Source: Paenibacillus sp. G2S3 (GTDB taxonomy: Bacteria > Bacillota > Bacilli > Paenibacillales > Paenibacillaceae). Taken from it: DNA of 64,000 nucleotides. Where the stretch lies: the NCBI RefSeq assembly GCF_030123105.1, contig NZ_CP126095.1, positions 2,914,001 through 2,978,000 on the forward strand, written 5' to 3'. A program made the translations under genes and the position numbers. Below the pieces are notes generated by a model, which ran no database searches, was not told where the DNA came from, and worked only from the letters and a program-made list of their open reading frames with translations. Position 1 is the first letter of the stretch. Every line of letters starts with the position of its first letter. Positions 52,215-60,520 of the stretch are shown one piece after another.

Positions 52215-53297
52215 CTATTTGCCAGCTTCTGCTTCTTCATAGATAAGGCATCGAAGAGTCTGATCTGGGTAGCGTAGCTCTGCAGTATAACTGCTGCCAT
52301 CTTCGAGCAACATTTTGACCGCTACCATGCCGCGTTTATTATTTACGTCAGTGTCTGTCAGGGAAGCCATGACGATTTTTCGGGTTTCTCCTTGTCTGTC
52401 TGTAACTATTTTTGTAGCCTCGTTAATCCAGGTTGCATCCTTTTGGACAGCGATGGCAGCTTCAGCATTGATCGGGGTTCTTGTGAGTGAAAAATTAGCT
52501 GCGGTCGTATCTACTACCGTCCGGGTGGAGGGATCAATAATTACGGTATATTGCCAAAATTCCTTACCTTGTCCTCTTAAGGTGTTGGTTTTATAAGGGG
52601 TGAAGATTACCATCCAGGTCTTTTTCTTTGATAGCATGGATTCTCCTTGGCTTGCTTTTACTTCAAGCTTGGAGACGTCAGCTCCGAATATTTTACGCAC
52701 GCTTGAAGCAGCCATGGCGACGGCGTCGGTCTGGCTCAAATTCCCTGTGTCCGGAGGGGTTACAATCTTCCGCTTGGACAAGGCATAAGCCTCCCGGTAG
52801 AACCAGTCAATATATTGTAACAGTTCCTCGTCAGTCAATGTCCGATTCGGATACTTGAGCGTGTTTTTCTCCAAGTCTAAATAAAACTCCGCTTGTCCCG
52901 ATTTTAACGGGAACAGCTGCTTGGGACGAAGGCCGTCATACACATACTGGTCTTCCAATATCAGCCTCCGGTTTATTTCATCCTCGGTCATCTCCCTTCC
53001 GATGGTGATAATTTCGTTATTGGGCTTGTCCGCAAAATCGTAAATTTGCTGCATTTCTTCTTGGGTCATCAGCTGCTCTAGATCTCTGTTCACAGTAGAT
53101 ACCGGAGCTTCTGCTTCTACTTTTAATACGGGTGCCTTGCTGCTGGTCAAGGCTAGATTGCCCGAGTTTTGTACTGCAGGAATGCTCTTGGCGGCGGTGG
53201 TATTCACAAATCCTGGGACAATCATTGCGCTCACCGCTAGCACGCTTCCAGAGAACAAGAGTACAGTGAGTGTAGCGGAAATCTTGCTGTTCTTCAT
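52215..53297 (-). CDS. Exported protein of a two-component operon, unknown function
   Basis: 360 residues. A signal peptide or membrane anchor spans residues 8-30. The mature part has two similar alpha/beta units around residues 175-350 (SQTDAVAMAASSVRKIFGADVSKLEVKAS and later NAEAAIAVQKDATWINEATKIV), suggestive of PepSY-like repeats; I cannot assign it firmly. GGAGGTTAAG precedes the ATG. It follows the histidine kinase by 61 bases and ends at a strong terminator, so it is probably the third gene of that operon and may be a sensor accessory or target. Confidence 0.7.
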   Translation of the reverse strand: MKNSKISATLTVLLFSGSVLAVSAMIVPGFVNTTAAKSIPAVQNSGNLALTSSKAPVLKVEAEAPVSTVNRDLEQLMTQEEMQQIYDFADKPNNEIITIGREMTEDEINRRLILEDQYVYDGLRPKQLFPLKSGQAEFYLDLEKNTLKYPNRTLTDEELLQYIDWFYREAYALSKRKIVTPPDTGNLSQTDAVAMAASSVRKIFGADVSKLEVKASQGESMLSKKKTWMVIFTPYKTNTLRGQGKEFWQYTVIIDPSTRTVVDTTAANFSLTRTPINAEAAIAVQKDATWINEATKIVTDRQGETRKIVMASLTDTDVNNKRGMVAVKMLLEDGSSYTAELRYPDQTLRCLIYEEAEAGK

Positions 53298-53358
53298 TTA
53301 ACTTAACCTCCATTGGGATCGGATGATGATGAATCTTCCTAACCTTAATCTAAAGATG

Positions 53359-54762
53359 TTATAGAGTAGGAGGGCAGTTGTTATAGAGTTGTAAAAAGAG
53401 TTTGATGCTAGTTCCCTCGCCGAGGACAGAGTTTAAGATCAGCCTGGCCTTATGCGCTTCAGCAATTTGCCGACATAGGGATAATCCTAGTCCTGCGCCG
53501 CCGTATTCACGTGAACGAGCCTGGTCTCCCCGGTAGAACGGTTCAAACACACGTTTAGCCATCTCTGTGGTGATTCCGGTTCCCGTATCACGGATTTCTA
53601 GCACGGCTTCTCCATCCAGCTCATAGGCCAGCATGTGGATTTCGCTGCCTTGCTTGGAGGCGTGAATTGCATTCTCAACCAGATTTACCAATAATGAAGC
53701 TAGTAAATCGGGATCTGCCCAGACATTTAGAATCGTATGGTGGACATGAAATCTTATGCCAGCATCCGTCAATTTTGGACGCTCCGTCTCTTGGATAGCT
53801 TGAAATAGTTCCGAAATATCCACCTGCTGAAGATCCAACGGCTGATGCCGGAGGACAGACAAATCCAGCAGCTTGAAGGCCAGATTCTTGAGACGAAGGG
53901 TTTCACTAAGAATATAGCCGCCCGCAGTTTGCTGTTCTTCCTGTCCAATATTGGCCGTGGTCAGAAACTCGGCGAATCCCTGCATGCTGGTCAAAGGCGT
54001 GCGTAACTCGTGGGCCAAATTATCCACCATCCTCTGTTTCTCTTCCGCCATGTCCGAGAGTTCGGTAACCCGCTGCTCCACGGCCTCCGCCATCCGGTTG
54101 AAGTTCAGGGCCAGTTCGCCAAATTCATCTTTGCTGCGCAGCTGCACCCGTTTCGTATAGTCGCCTCCGGCGATCGTTTTGCTGGTCTCTGACAGGAGCT
54201 TTAGCGGTTTGCTAAGATGCCGGATTAGCAGATAAAGAAGTAGTAGGAGAACGGGTCCCACGATCCAGTTAATCATTACAAAAAAGCGGTTTAGTTCCTG
54301 TTGCTTATTGAAGAGCTCACTGATATCACGCTGATAGACAAGCAGCACATGCTGGTAAGGAGCAGGAAGCTGAGTAGAGAGCTGAATAGAGCGTTCGTCT
54401 GAGGATTCAGGCTGACTGCCTTTTCCAAAATCTGATTTCCCGAATTGACCTTTTTGGGGAGGGTAAATCATTCGGTCGTTCTCCCATAGCTGTAAATAGA
54501 TTCCCTGCTTACGGTAGTAATCTCCATAGGACTCAGAGACGCTGGCCAGTAGAATAGGGGTCAATGCCGTTCCCCGCGCTTGAATAGAATTAAGGTTCTC
54601 ATAAATATTGTTGGCGATTAACAATTGCTCACTGGATGCTCTCTGCATTTCACTATCCATGTTTAGCTGCCAGCTTTTTTTCATCACCATAATGACACTT
54701 ACATCCAGAGCGGCAATAAAGAGAGCGAGTACCGACAGTAGAATCTTATGCCAGAATCTCAT
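53359..54762 (-). CDS. Membrane sensor histidine kinase
   Basis: 467 residues. Membrane helices at about 5-27 and 160-182 enclose a 130-residue outer sensor region. HAMP (about 183-235), HisKA with phospho-accepting His251 in LAHELRTPLTS, and an HATPase_c domain (N-box NLVENAIHAS, G1 DTGTGI, G2 GGAGLGLSLC) follow. Its start lies two bases after the response-regulator stop. It phosphorylates the neighbouring OmpR-type regulator. The signal is unknown. Confidence 0.94.
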   Translation of the reverse strand: MRFWHKILLSVLALFIAALDVSVIMVMKKSWQLNMDSEMQRASSEQLLIANNIYENLNSIQARGTALTPILLASVSESYGDYYRKQGIYLQLWENDRMIYPPQKGQFGKSDFGKGSQPESSDERSIQLSTQLPAPYQHVLLVYQRDISELFNKQQELNRFFVMINWIVGPVLLLLLYLLIRHLSKPLKLLSETSKTIAGGDYTKRVQLRSKDEFGELALNFNRMAEAVEQRVTELSDMAEEKQRMVDNLAHELRTPLTSMQGFAEFLTTANIGQEEQQTAGGYILSETLRLKNLAFKLLDLSVLRHQPLDLQQVDISELFQAIQETERPKLTDAGIRFHVHHTILNVWADPDLLASLLVNLVENAIHASKQGSEIHMLAYELDGEAVLEIRDTGTGITTEMAKRVFEPFYRGDQARSREYGGAGLGLSLCRQIAEAHKARLILNSVLGEGTSIKLFLQLYNNCPPTL

Positions 54763-54764
54763 GA

Positions 54765-55424
54765 TTAGCTCTGAACTTCCAGGCGGTAGCCTAGCTTGAA
54801 AATGGTTTTGATCCGTTCTTCCCAGCCCAGCTTTTTACGTAGCTGCCGGATGTGAACATCCACGGTGCGGGTGTCGCCCTCAAAATCATAGCCCCACGCC
54901 AATTCCAGCAGCTTTTCCCTCGACAATGCAATATTCCGGTTCCGAATTAACACCTCAAGCAGCTCGAATTCCCTAACGGTCAAATCAACCGGTGTCTGAT
55001 CTACTAAAACTTGCCGTTCCAGGTAACGCACCTCAACATTATCGCAAATGAAGCTGGAGGTACCTTTTTCACACCTGCGCAGGACTACATTGATTCTTGC
55101 CAGCAATTCGAGGATTTCAAATGGTTTAATGATATAATCATCCGCGCCCAGCTCGAAGCCTTTAATGCGGTCAGCCAAAGAATTCTTGGCGGTGATCAAA
55201 ATCACTGGAACCTGCAAATGTGCAATCTGTTGCATCACCTCAAAACCATCCAATTCCGGAAGCATAACATCCAGCAGAATCAAATCAGTTTTTTCACGCT
55301 CCAGAATTTCGAAAACCTCCGGTCCACGGTAAGCCTTGCTATATGTATGTCCAACCAGCTTGAGATTCATTGTAATTAAATCACTGATCGCTCGTTCATC
55401 TTCTACTACCAATATATTTGCCAT
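54765..55424 (-). CDS. OmpR family response regulator
   Basis: 219 residues. The receiver domain has the acid pocket EDE (8-10), phospho-acceptor Asp52 in ILLDVMLPELDGF, Thr near 78 and Lys100 in YIIKPFEI. The C-terminal winged helix includes LTVREFELLEVLIRNRNIALSREKLLE and VDVHIRQLRKKLG. AGGAGGAG precedes the ATG. First gene of the regulator-kinase-exported protein operon. Confidence 0.95.
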   Translation of the reverse strand: MANILVVEDERAISDLITMNLKLVGHTYSKAYRGPEVFEILEREKTDLILLDVMLPELDGFEVMQQIAHLQVPVILITAKNSLADRIKGFELGADDYIIKPFEILELLARINVVLRRCEKGTSSFICDNVEVRYLERQVLVDQTPVDLTVREFELLEVLIRNRNIALSREKLLELAWGYDFEGDTRTVDVHIRQLRKKLGWEERIKTIFKLGYRLEVQS

Positions 55425-55698
55425 TCCTAATTTCTCCTCCTAGTACCTTACTTACTATATGCCACTTCCGCTATACACTATATACAACTAGAGGAAGGAT
55501 TGTCCAGAAGGTTGATAGTTTCATCAGGCGATAATACCTACTAGAATAGAAAGTATGTGCTGAACTGTTACCTTAACAGTACAAACTGTTATATTGGTCT
55601 TCCATCTATCATGAAAATATTTACAAATATAAACTGTTGATATCGAATACATCTGAGAAACTCCAGTATGAGGTATACGGGCCACCTGCAGCACCGCC

Positions 55699-55735
55699 AG
55701 CACATTCGGGCAGTCGTGACGCACAGGAGCTAGCT
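55699..55735 (-). pseudogene. Short rhodanese gene remnant
   Basis: AGCACATTCGGGCAG here is identical to 58711-58725 of the intact rhodanese gene, and the flank shows weaker similarity. On the minus strand it still reads CPNVLA, as in the rhodanese active-site region. No full gene is left. The rest of 55425-55866 has no gene I can support. Confidence 0.4.
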
Positions 55736-55866
55736 CTGTACTCTAATGGTTTACTTGGCACAGACAAGGTTAGCGTCATAGAGTGATATCCTCAGGTTGC
55801 TGGATAATACGAACGTTTGGATTTTAGAGCGTTTGCTTCAGATGTTGGCGACGAATTGATTGTACG

Positions 55867-55897
55867 TAAAAAGCTGCCCAAACTTCCCGGGCAGCCT
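55867..55897 (-). terminator. Terminator of the small minus-strand gene
   Basis: On the minus strand GGCTGCCC (55889-55896) pairs with GGGCAGC, then TTTTTACG. It supports a real transcript from the gene at 55928-56185. Confidence 0.85.
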
Positions 55898-55927
55898 CTC
55901 ATATTCTTACGCGTACGTCTTCTGAGA

Positions 55928-56185
55928 TCAAGCCGTTTGCGCCTCATGTTTGCGAGCTGTTACAGTGTCTTCTTTTTCCGTGGATCCGTTGTCCTGACGC
56001 TTAACTGCTTCCTCGTCTCGTACCCCATTCAATTCATGCTCGTTCTGATGAAATTCCTTGAGTATATTCTGGTAAATATGAGCCTCTTGAAGGTTCAGTC
56101 CGTCGCGATTTTCTTTCAAAACCCAGTTCTCGACCGTTTTCTTCAAGATTTCGCTCTTCCGTTCCAGCAGTTCCGTATAACTCAA
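55928..56185 (-). CDS. Small hydrophilic protein
   Basis: 85 residues, helical, very charged, no cysteine or membrane segment (starts MSYTELLERKSEILKKTVEN; the tail is rich in Glu, Lys and Thr). The TTG start at 56185 has AAAGGATG upstream. A promoter-like ATTATA/ACCCAA pair (56285-56313 on plus) and a terminator frame it. The 227-codon frame on the other strand is a shadow. I recognise no family; sequence and signals together argue that it is real. Confidence 0.6.
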   Translation of the reverse strand: MSYTELLERKSEILKKTVENWVLKENRDGLNLQEAHIYQNILKEFHQNEHELNGVRDEEAVKRQDNGSTEKEDTVTARKHEAQTA

Positions 56186-56284
56186 TTTACTTCATCCTTT
56201 CCGGTTCATGGTTTCAAACGCCGGATGGACTTTGTTTACTTGTCAGTTCGTGCGTTTAACATCACATCCGACGTAACGTTTACC

Positions 56285-56313
56285 ATTATACAGAAAATCC
56301 TGGTCGAACCCAA
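56285..56313 (-). promoter_or_regulatory. Promoter of the small minus-strand gene
   Basis: On the minus strand TTGGGT (56313-56308), 17 bases, then TATAAT (56290-56285). The -10 is perfect and the -35 weak. It gives a leader of about 90 bases. Confidence 0.5.
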
Positions 56314-56505
56314 CGCGGACCAACCGTCCTCAGATAGGGTGAGCGCTACTCAGAATGGAACGGGAGTCCTCAGCGGACCGTTTCGCAGAAGTGCGGCCGG
56401 ATACTCCGGTATGCTGACAGTTGCTTCTCTTTCATATAATCGTTTAATCAGATATAAAGCACGCGCTTTTAACTCTAATCTCCCTCAAGAGCAACCGTAA
56501 TTCCC

Positions 56506-56600
56506 ATACGAATCCCAATCACTCTAACTTACTGCATACAGTTGTATATTCGTATATCCTGCCTTCTCCAGCCTTCTCCAGCGATAATACCCCCGGGCGG
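56506..56600 (-). pseudogene. Rhodanese gene 3'-end remnant
   Basis: Positions 56506-56569 align base by base with 58641-58703, the 3' end of the intact rhodanese gene, with roughly three quarters identity and shared runs such as CAATCACT and GCATACAG. A one-base deletion breaks the frame. It is a decayed duplicate. The remainder of the gap 56186-56860 contains the small gene's promoter, the hairpin at 56779 and no other gene. Confidence 0.7.
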
Positions 56601-56778
56601 CCAGTTGATGAAAATGGAAAGTAAACTCTGAAATTGGAAATGATGATGTATGCCATATGAAAATGTATTAATAGTGAAAATATTAATTGTTTTGAATGAT
56701 CCTGCCGATTTCCTATTGTGCATTCTAATGATAATGTGGCACACTATGTATAGATAAAACCAAACGAGGCAAAGAATG

Positions 56779-56817
56779 CCCCGTCTCCTTTCCTTTTGGA
56801 ATAGAGGCGGGGTTTTG
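56779..56817 (+). terminator. Terminator-like hairpin upstream of the nuclease-like gene
   Basis: CCCCG-CTC (56779-56787) pairs with GAG-CGGGG (56804-56812), then TTTTG. No plus-strand gene precedes it, so it may be a leader attenuator for the gene at 56861 or a leftover of a lost gene. Confidence 0.6.
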
Positions 56818-56860
56818 TATGATTAAAAACATATTTCGTTGCAGAGCGAGGGGATAGGTA

Positions 56861-57544
56861 ATGGGTTTCGAGAGGGAGCATAATGAATGGTTATGTAATC
56901 ATCTTAAACAAAGGAAGGGAGAACGGCTCGATGCACTTAAACGCGGTCATGGTTACGGAAACCGCTTGTTTGTCGAGCGGGTGTGGTGGCCTCTAGCCGG
57001 ACATTTTCACGGATTACACCCAGAATATGAAGTTAAGGACTGGCGCGGCAGATCCTATTTTGTGGATGTATTGTGGGAGATCGGAGCCTCGCGTATTGCA
57101 TTTGAGATCATGGACTATGGCTCACATGGAACGGATCGTAGCAAATACCGGATGGACTTGAACCGCGGGCTTTTTCTACAGTCTCAAGACTGCACGGTGC
57201 TCTATATCTCGCTGGATGAGCTAAAAGAAAATCCATCCTTCATTCTCTCCGCGCTGCAGAACATTCTCTTTTCTTATTTGTTAGCAGAAAAGTCTCCGAA
57301 GATAACCGCTGAGAGAGCCTATTCCAGAATCGAGCGTGATCTGATGCGGGCAGCCATTCGGCACCATCGTGTCCTTCGCCCGGCTGATGCCGCGAGAGAG
57401 CTGGAATTGCACACGATGACGATCATTAAATACTGCCGTCAGCTGGTGGATAAAGGTAAATTTCGCCCGGTGGCAAGAGGTTCATCTCAGCGGATCATTT
57501 ACTATGAATATATTGGCACACTACAAAGTCCAGATTTGGTTTGA
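56861..57544 (+). CDS. Putative nuclease-like protein with C-terminal helix-turn-helix
   Basis: 227 residues. Residues about 60-125 (YFVDVLWEIGASRIAFEI, then YGSHG and a Lys/Asp/Arg helix KYRMDLNRGLFL, ending VLYIS) recall the D-ExK core of the DUF559/VSR-like restriction endonuclease fold: Asp in FVDVLW, Glu in AFEI. The C-terminal 75 residues form a predicted helix-turn-helix (RPADAARELELHTMTIIKYCRQL). AGGGGAT precedes the ATG. Its stop lies 27 bases before the large tandem array. The nuclease assignment is by motif only. Confidence 0.55.
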   Translation: MGFEREHNEWLCNHLKQRKGERLDALKRGHGYGNRLFVERVWWPLAGHFHGLHPEYEVKDWRGRSYFVDVLWEIGASRIAFEIMDYGSHGTDRSKYRMDLNRGLFLQSQDCTVLYISLDELKENPSFILSALQNILFSYLLAEKSPKITAERAYSRIERDLMRAAIRHHRVLRPADAARELELHTMTIIKYCRQLVDKGKFRPVARGSSQRIIYYEYIGTLQSPDLV

Positions 57545-57570
57545 AGATGAAGTCCGTCGTGAGAATGTGA

Positions 57571-58548
57571 ATGGAAAATCGAATACAATATGCCGATGGT
57601 AGGTAAACGAGCCAAATGTATGCGAAAAATCGAACACAATGTGCCGCCGGCAAGTTGAACGAGCCAAATGTATGCGAAAAATCGAATACAATGTGCCGAT
57701 GGTAGGTAAACGAGCCAAATGTATGCGAAAAATCGAATATAATGCGCCGCCGGCAAGCTGAACGAGCCAAATATATGCGAAAAACCGAACACAATGTGCC
57801 GCCGGTAGGTAAACGAGCCAAATGTATGCGAAAAACCGAATACAATGTGCCGGCGGGAAGTTGAAGGAGGCATGTGTATGCGAAAAACCGAATACAATGT
57901 GCCACCGGCAAGCCGAACGAGCCAAATGTATGCGAAAAACCGAATACAATGTGCCACCGGTACCATAAACGAGCCAAATGTATGCGAAAAATCGCATACA
58001 ATGTGTCGCCGGTAACGTAAACGAGCCAAATGTATGCGTAAAATCGAATACAATGTACCACCGGTACCATAAACGAGCCAAATGTATGCGAAAAATCGAA
58101 TACAATGTGCCGACGGTAGATAAACGAGCCAAAATAAACGAGCCAAATGTATGCGAAAAACCGAATACAATGAGCCAACGGTTGGTAAACGAGCCAAATG
58201 TATGCGAAAAACCGAATACAATGAGCCACCGGTACCATAAACGAGCCAAATGTATGCGAAAAATCGCATACAATGTGTCGCCGGTAACGTAAACGAGCCA
58301 AATATATGCGGAAAATCGCATACAATGTGCCCCCGGTACCATAAACGAGCCAAATGTATGCGAAAAATCGAATACAATGTGCCGCCGGTAACGTAAACGA
58401 GCCAAATGTATGCGGAAAATCGAATACAATGTGCCACCGGTACCATAAACGAGCCAAATGTATGCGAAAAACCGAACACAATGTGCCACCAGCAAGCCGA
58501 ACGAGTCAAATATACGTGAAAAACCGAATACAATATTTTTCCAGTATG
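57571..58548. repeat. Tandem repeat array 2 (about 19 units of 51-52 bp)
   Basis: AACGAG(CCAAATGTATGCG) recurs at 57606, 57658, 57709, 57761, 57812, 57864, 57916, 57968, 58020, 58072, 58123, 58137 (a truncated 14-base unit), 58188, 58240, 58292, 58344, 58396, 58448 and 58500. Each unit continues AAAAATCGAATACAATG, TGCC and a variable 8-9-base link (GGTAACGTA, GGTACCATA, GGTAGGTA, GGCAAGTTG or GGCAAGCCG). TGTATGCG and CGCATACA (or CGAATACA) pair around an A-rich loop. It is the reverse complement of array 1 and fills the gap between convergent genes. It shows no variable spacers of CRISPR type. Confidence 0.95.
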
Positions 58549-58607
58549 GTAAATCGGGCCTCTGATTTCCAGGGAATCACAAGAATCCGCGCCGCGGGTT
58601 CTTTATT

Positions 58608-59444
58608 CTATTCTTTTCCTATCGCCACCGGATTCTCCTCATACGAAATCCAATCACTCCAACTACCCGCATACAGCTTCACATTCCTATACCCAGCTTT
58701 TCCGAGCGCGAGCACATTCGGGCAGGCGCTTACACCTGAACCGCAGTACACGATAATCTCTTGCTGAGGATCAATTCCCTCATAATGCTCTTTCAGCACC
58801 TCAGTTGATTTCCAGCGCCCTTGCTCATCCAGCACTTCTTTCCAGAACTTATTGATCGCCCCAGGAATATGACCTGCTTTCGGATCAATCGGTTCTTCCA
58901 GCCCTTCATAGCGACGGGGCTCGCGGGAGTCAATCAATAGTGCGCCACCGTCGTTAACTACGTTTTGCACATCTTCCATGCTAGCAAGCATGTCTTGTTG
59001 CACATCTGCTTCATAATGACTCGGAATCCGCACCGCTTGGTGATCACTGACAGGGAAGGAGCCATTTTTCCATGCAGAGTAGCCTTCATCCATTACAAAC
59101 ACACGTTCATGCCCCAAATATTTAAGCATCCACCACAGACGGGAAGCGTAGGCACCACCTTGATCATCATAAGCAACGACAATACTATTTCTGTTGATGC
59201 CAACCTTGCTAAGAACGGTGGTTAGCTTCGAGATCTCAGGTAGTGGATGACGACCACCATGTTCGCTTACTGGAGCGGAGAGTTGTTCTTCCAAATGAAA
59301 ATAGATTGCACCGGGAATATGGTCCTCCGTATAGGCTTTACGTCCAGCTTCCGGATCCGTGAGTAAAAAACGACAATCGACTATAACTAATTCAGGCTCG
59401 TATAACCGAGCAAGCAGCCATCGAGTAGAAACGATTGGTTCCAT
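58608..59444 (-). CDS. Rhodanese-type sulfurtransferase (two domains)
   Basis: 278 residues, the usual tandem rhodanese. The inactive N-terminal domain spans about 5-135, with the CDC25-like AYDDQGG loop. The catalytic domain spans about 155-275, with Cys234 in the loop CGSGVSAC. The CGSGV(T/S)A form is typical of 3-mercaptopyruvate/thiosulfate sulfurtransferases. AGAAGGTAAC precedes the ATG. Its 3' end abuts the tandem array, and two decayed copies of its 3' part lie 2-3 kb upstream. Confidence 0.93.
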   Translation of the reverse strand: MEPIVSTRWLLARLYEPELVIVDCRFLLTDPEAGRKAYTEDHIPGAIYFHLEEQLSAPVSEHGGRHPLPEISKLTTVLSKVGINRNSIVVAYDDQGGAYASRLWWMLKYLGHERVFVMDEGYSAWKNGSFPVSDHQAVRIPSHYEADVQQDMLASMEDVQNVVNDGGALLIDSREPRRYEGLEEPIDPKAGHIPGAINKFWKEVLDEQGRWKSTEVLKEHYEGIDPQQEIIVYCGSGVSACPNVLALGKAGYRNVKLYAGSWSDWISYEENPVAIGKE

Positions 59445-59492
59445 AAAGTTACCTTCTTTCTATTGATATGTATGGAGTCATTATAGCGGAAA

Positions 59493-59538
59493 ATAAAAGA
59501 GGACGCACCTTAAGCTTATAGCTTAAACTGTGTCCTCA
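59493..59538 (-). terminator. Terminator of the first crystallin-like gene
   Basis: On the minus strand GAGGACACAGTTTAAGCT pairs with AGCTTAAG-TGCGTCCTC, followed by TTTTA. Confidence 0.85.
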
Positions 59539-59543
59539 AGTGA

Positions 59544-59915
59544 TTAGATCAAACGATATCCCGAAGGCAAGCTACCAGTGCGCTGAATGGCGCGAACCTG
59601 CGCCGGAGTCAGCCGCTGATTGCTTGAAATGAGCGATTCGACATCTCCTCTTCGGAGAAAGTCATCCAGTTCGCGCATGCTGCGGTTGCCTCGCAGAATT
59701 ACGAAATTGTCACGGAAGCGTGAGCGATCGAACAACACAAGCGTAGCGTTCGGATTCGTGGAGAAGAAGCGTAAGCTTTCTATTCCTGTAAGGACTGAAT
59801 CAATATCTGCAATACCCAGGTTACCGCGATAGGTTCTGCGCAGTCCACGAAAGTTCTCCTCACTATATACTCTTAGTCGGGGATAGATTACTGACGCTGC
59901 TTTTATTGTTACCAT
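59544..59915 (-). CDS. Beta/gamma-crystallin-like protein, paralogue 1
   Basis: 123 residues. Two Greek-key-like halves are visible: VYSEENFRGLRRTYRGNLG with the IESLRFFS strand, then VLFDRSRFRDNFVILRGNRSMRELDDF with VESLISS. The (Y/F)xxxNFxG and D/N-x-(S) pattern resembles beta/gamma-crystallins, some of which bind calcium. The C-terminal TPAQVRAIQRTGSLPSGYRLI is an added tail. No signal peptide. It is about 60 percent identical to the gene at 60046; likely a tandem duplication. Possible spore or desiccation-stress role is inference. Confidence 0.75.
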   Translation of the reverse strand: MVTIKAASVIYPRLRVYSEENFRGLRRTYRGNLGIADIDSVLTGIESLRFFSTNPNATLVLFDRSRFRDNFVILRGNRSMRELDDFLRRGDVESLISSNQRLTPAQVRAIQRTGSLPSGYRLI

Positions 59916-59984
59916 AGTTTATCTCTCCTTATTGGATTGACTTGGCAGGTTAATCTACTAACTACTTGACCTCAGAATATAACT

Positions 59985-60031
59985 AGGAAAAAGGAGTAAC
60001 CTGGGCGCTAGCTCCAGATTGCTCCTTTCTT
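59985..60031 (-). terminator. Terminator of the second crystallin-like gene
   Basis: On the minus strand AAAGGAGCAATCTGG pairs with CCAGGTTACTCCTTT, then TTCC. It separates the two paralogues into independent transcripts. Confidence 0.85.
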
Positions 60032-60045
60032 GTTGTATGAAGATG

Positions 60046-60417
60046 TTAGATCAAGCGATATCCCGCAGGCAAAGTGCCGCTGCTGCGGATATTGCGGATC
60101 TGCTCAAGAGTTAATCTCTGATTGGTTGAAATAATGGATTCTACGTCATGGCCGGAAATGAAGTCATCCAAATCACGGATGCTGTGGTTTCCACGGAGCA
60201 CTCGGAAGTTCCCTCTAAACCGAGTTCTTGTGAACAAAACTAGAGTTGCATTGCTGCTAGTAGAGAAGAATCGAAGACTCTCGATACCATCTAAAATGGT
60301 ATCCGTATTACGAATGCCAAGGTTGCCGGTAAAGATTCTACTTCTGCCCCTAAAGTTTTCTTCATTGTAAACGGTCAAGCGTGGGTTAGTCTGAGATACA
60401 TGAACTTCTTTTTTCAT
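60046..60417 (-). CDS. Beta/gamma-crystallin-like protein, paralogue 2
   Basis: 123 residues with the same layout as paralogue 1: VYNEENFRGRSRIFTGNLG, IESLRFFSTSSNATLVLF, RFRGNFRVLRGNHSIRDLDDF and the tail LTLEQIRNIRSSGTLPAGYRLI. Retention of the NxxxL and NFRG positions in both copies suggests both are under selection. The start ATG has AAAGGAGGGATGAC upstream. Each gene has its own terminator, so they may be expressed at different times. Confidence 0.75.
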   Translation of the reverse strand: MKKEVHVSQTNPRLTVYNEENFRGRSRIFTGNLGIRNTDTILDGIESLRFFSTSSNATLVLFTRTRFRGNFRVLRGNHSIRDLDDFISGHDVESIISTNQRLTLEQIRNIRSSGTLPAGYRLI

Positions 60418-60520
60418 TTGTCATCCCTCCTTTGCTATCTAATCTATGTTCATTTCAATTTTTGGTTTGGCAGATAGTCTAATAGAAAGCCCTTATTTTG
60501 CGTAATCCATAATTTCGGGC

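Noticed and set aside
55817..56500. 227-codon plus-strand frame
   Set aside because: Runs antisense through a terminator, a supported small minus-strand gene and its promoter; composition is unlike a protein of this genome.
56529..56744. 71-codon minus-strand frame
   Set aside because: Its end is the frameshifted rhodanese remnant; there is no ribosome site or family.
57495..58533. Three long minus-strand frames (324-343 codons) through the tandem repeats
   Set aside because: They are phase-shifted readings of the same 52-base unit, have no ribosome sites and no start context; treated as a by-product of the repeat.
57571..58548. CRISPR array
   Set aside because: Almost the whole 52-base unit is conserved, links are short and recur among units, there are no unique spacers of fixed length, and no cas genes are present.
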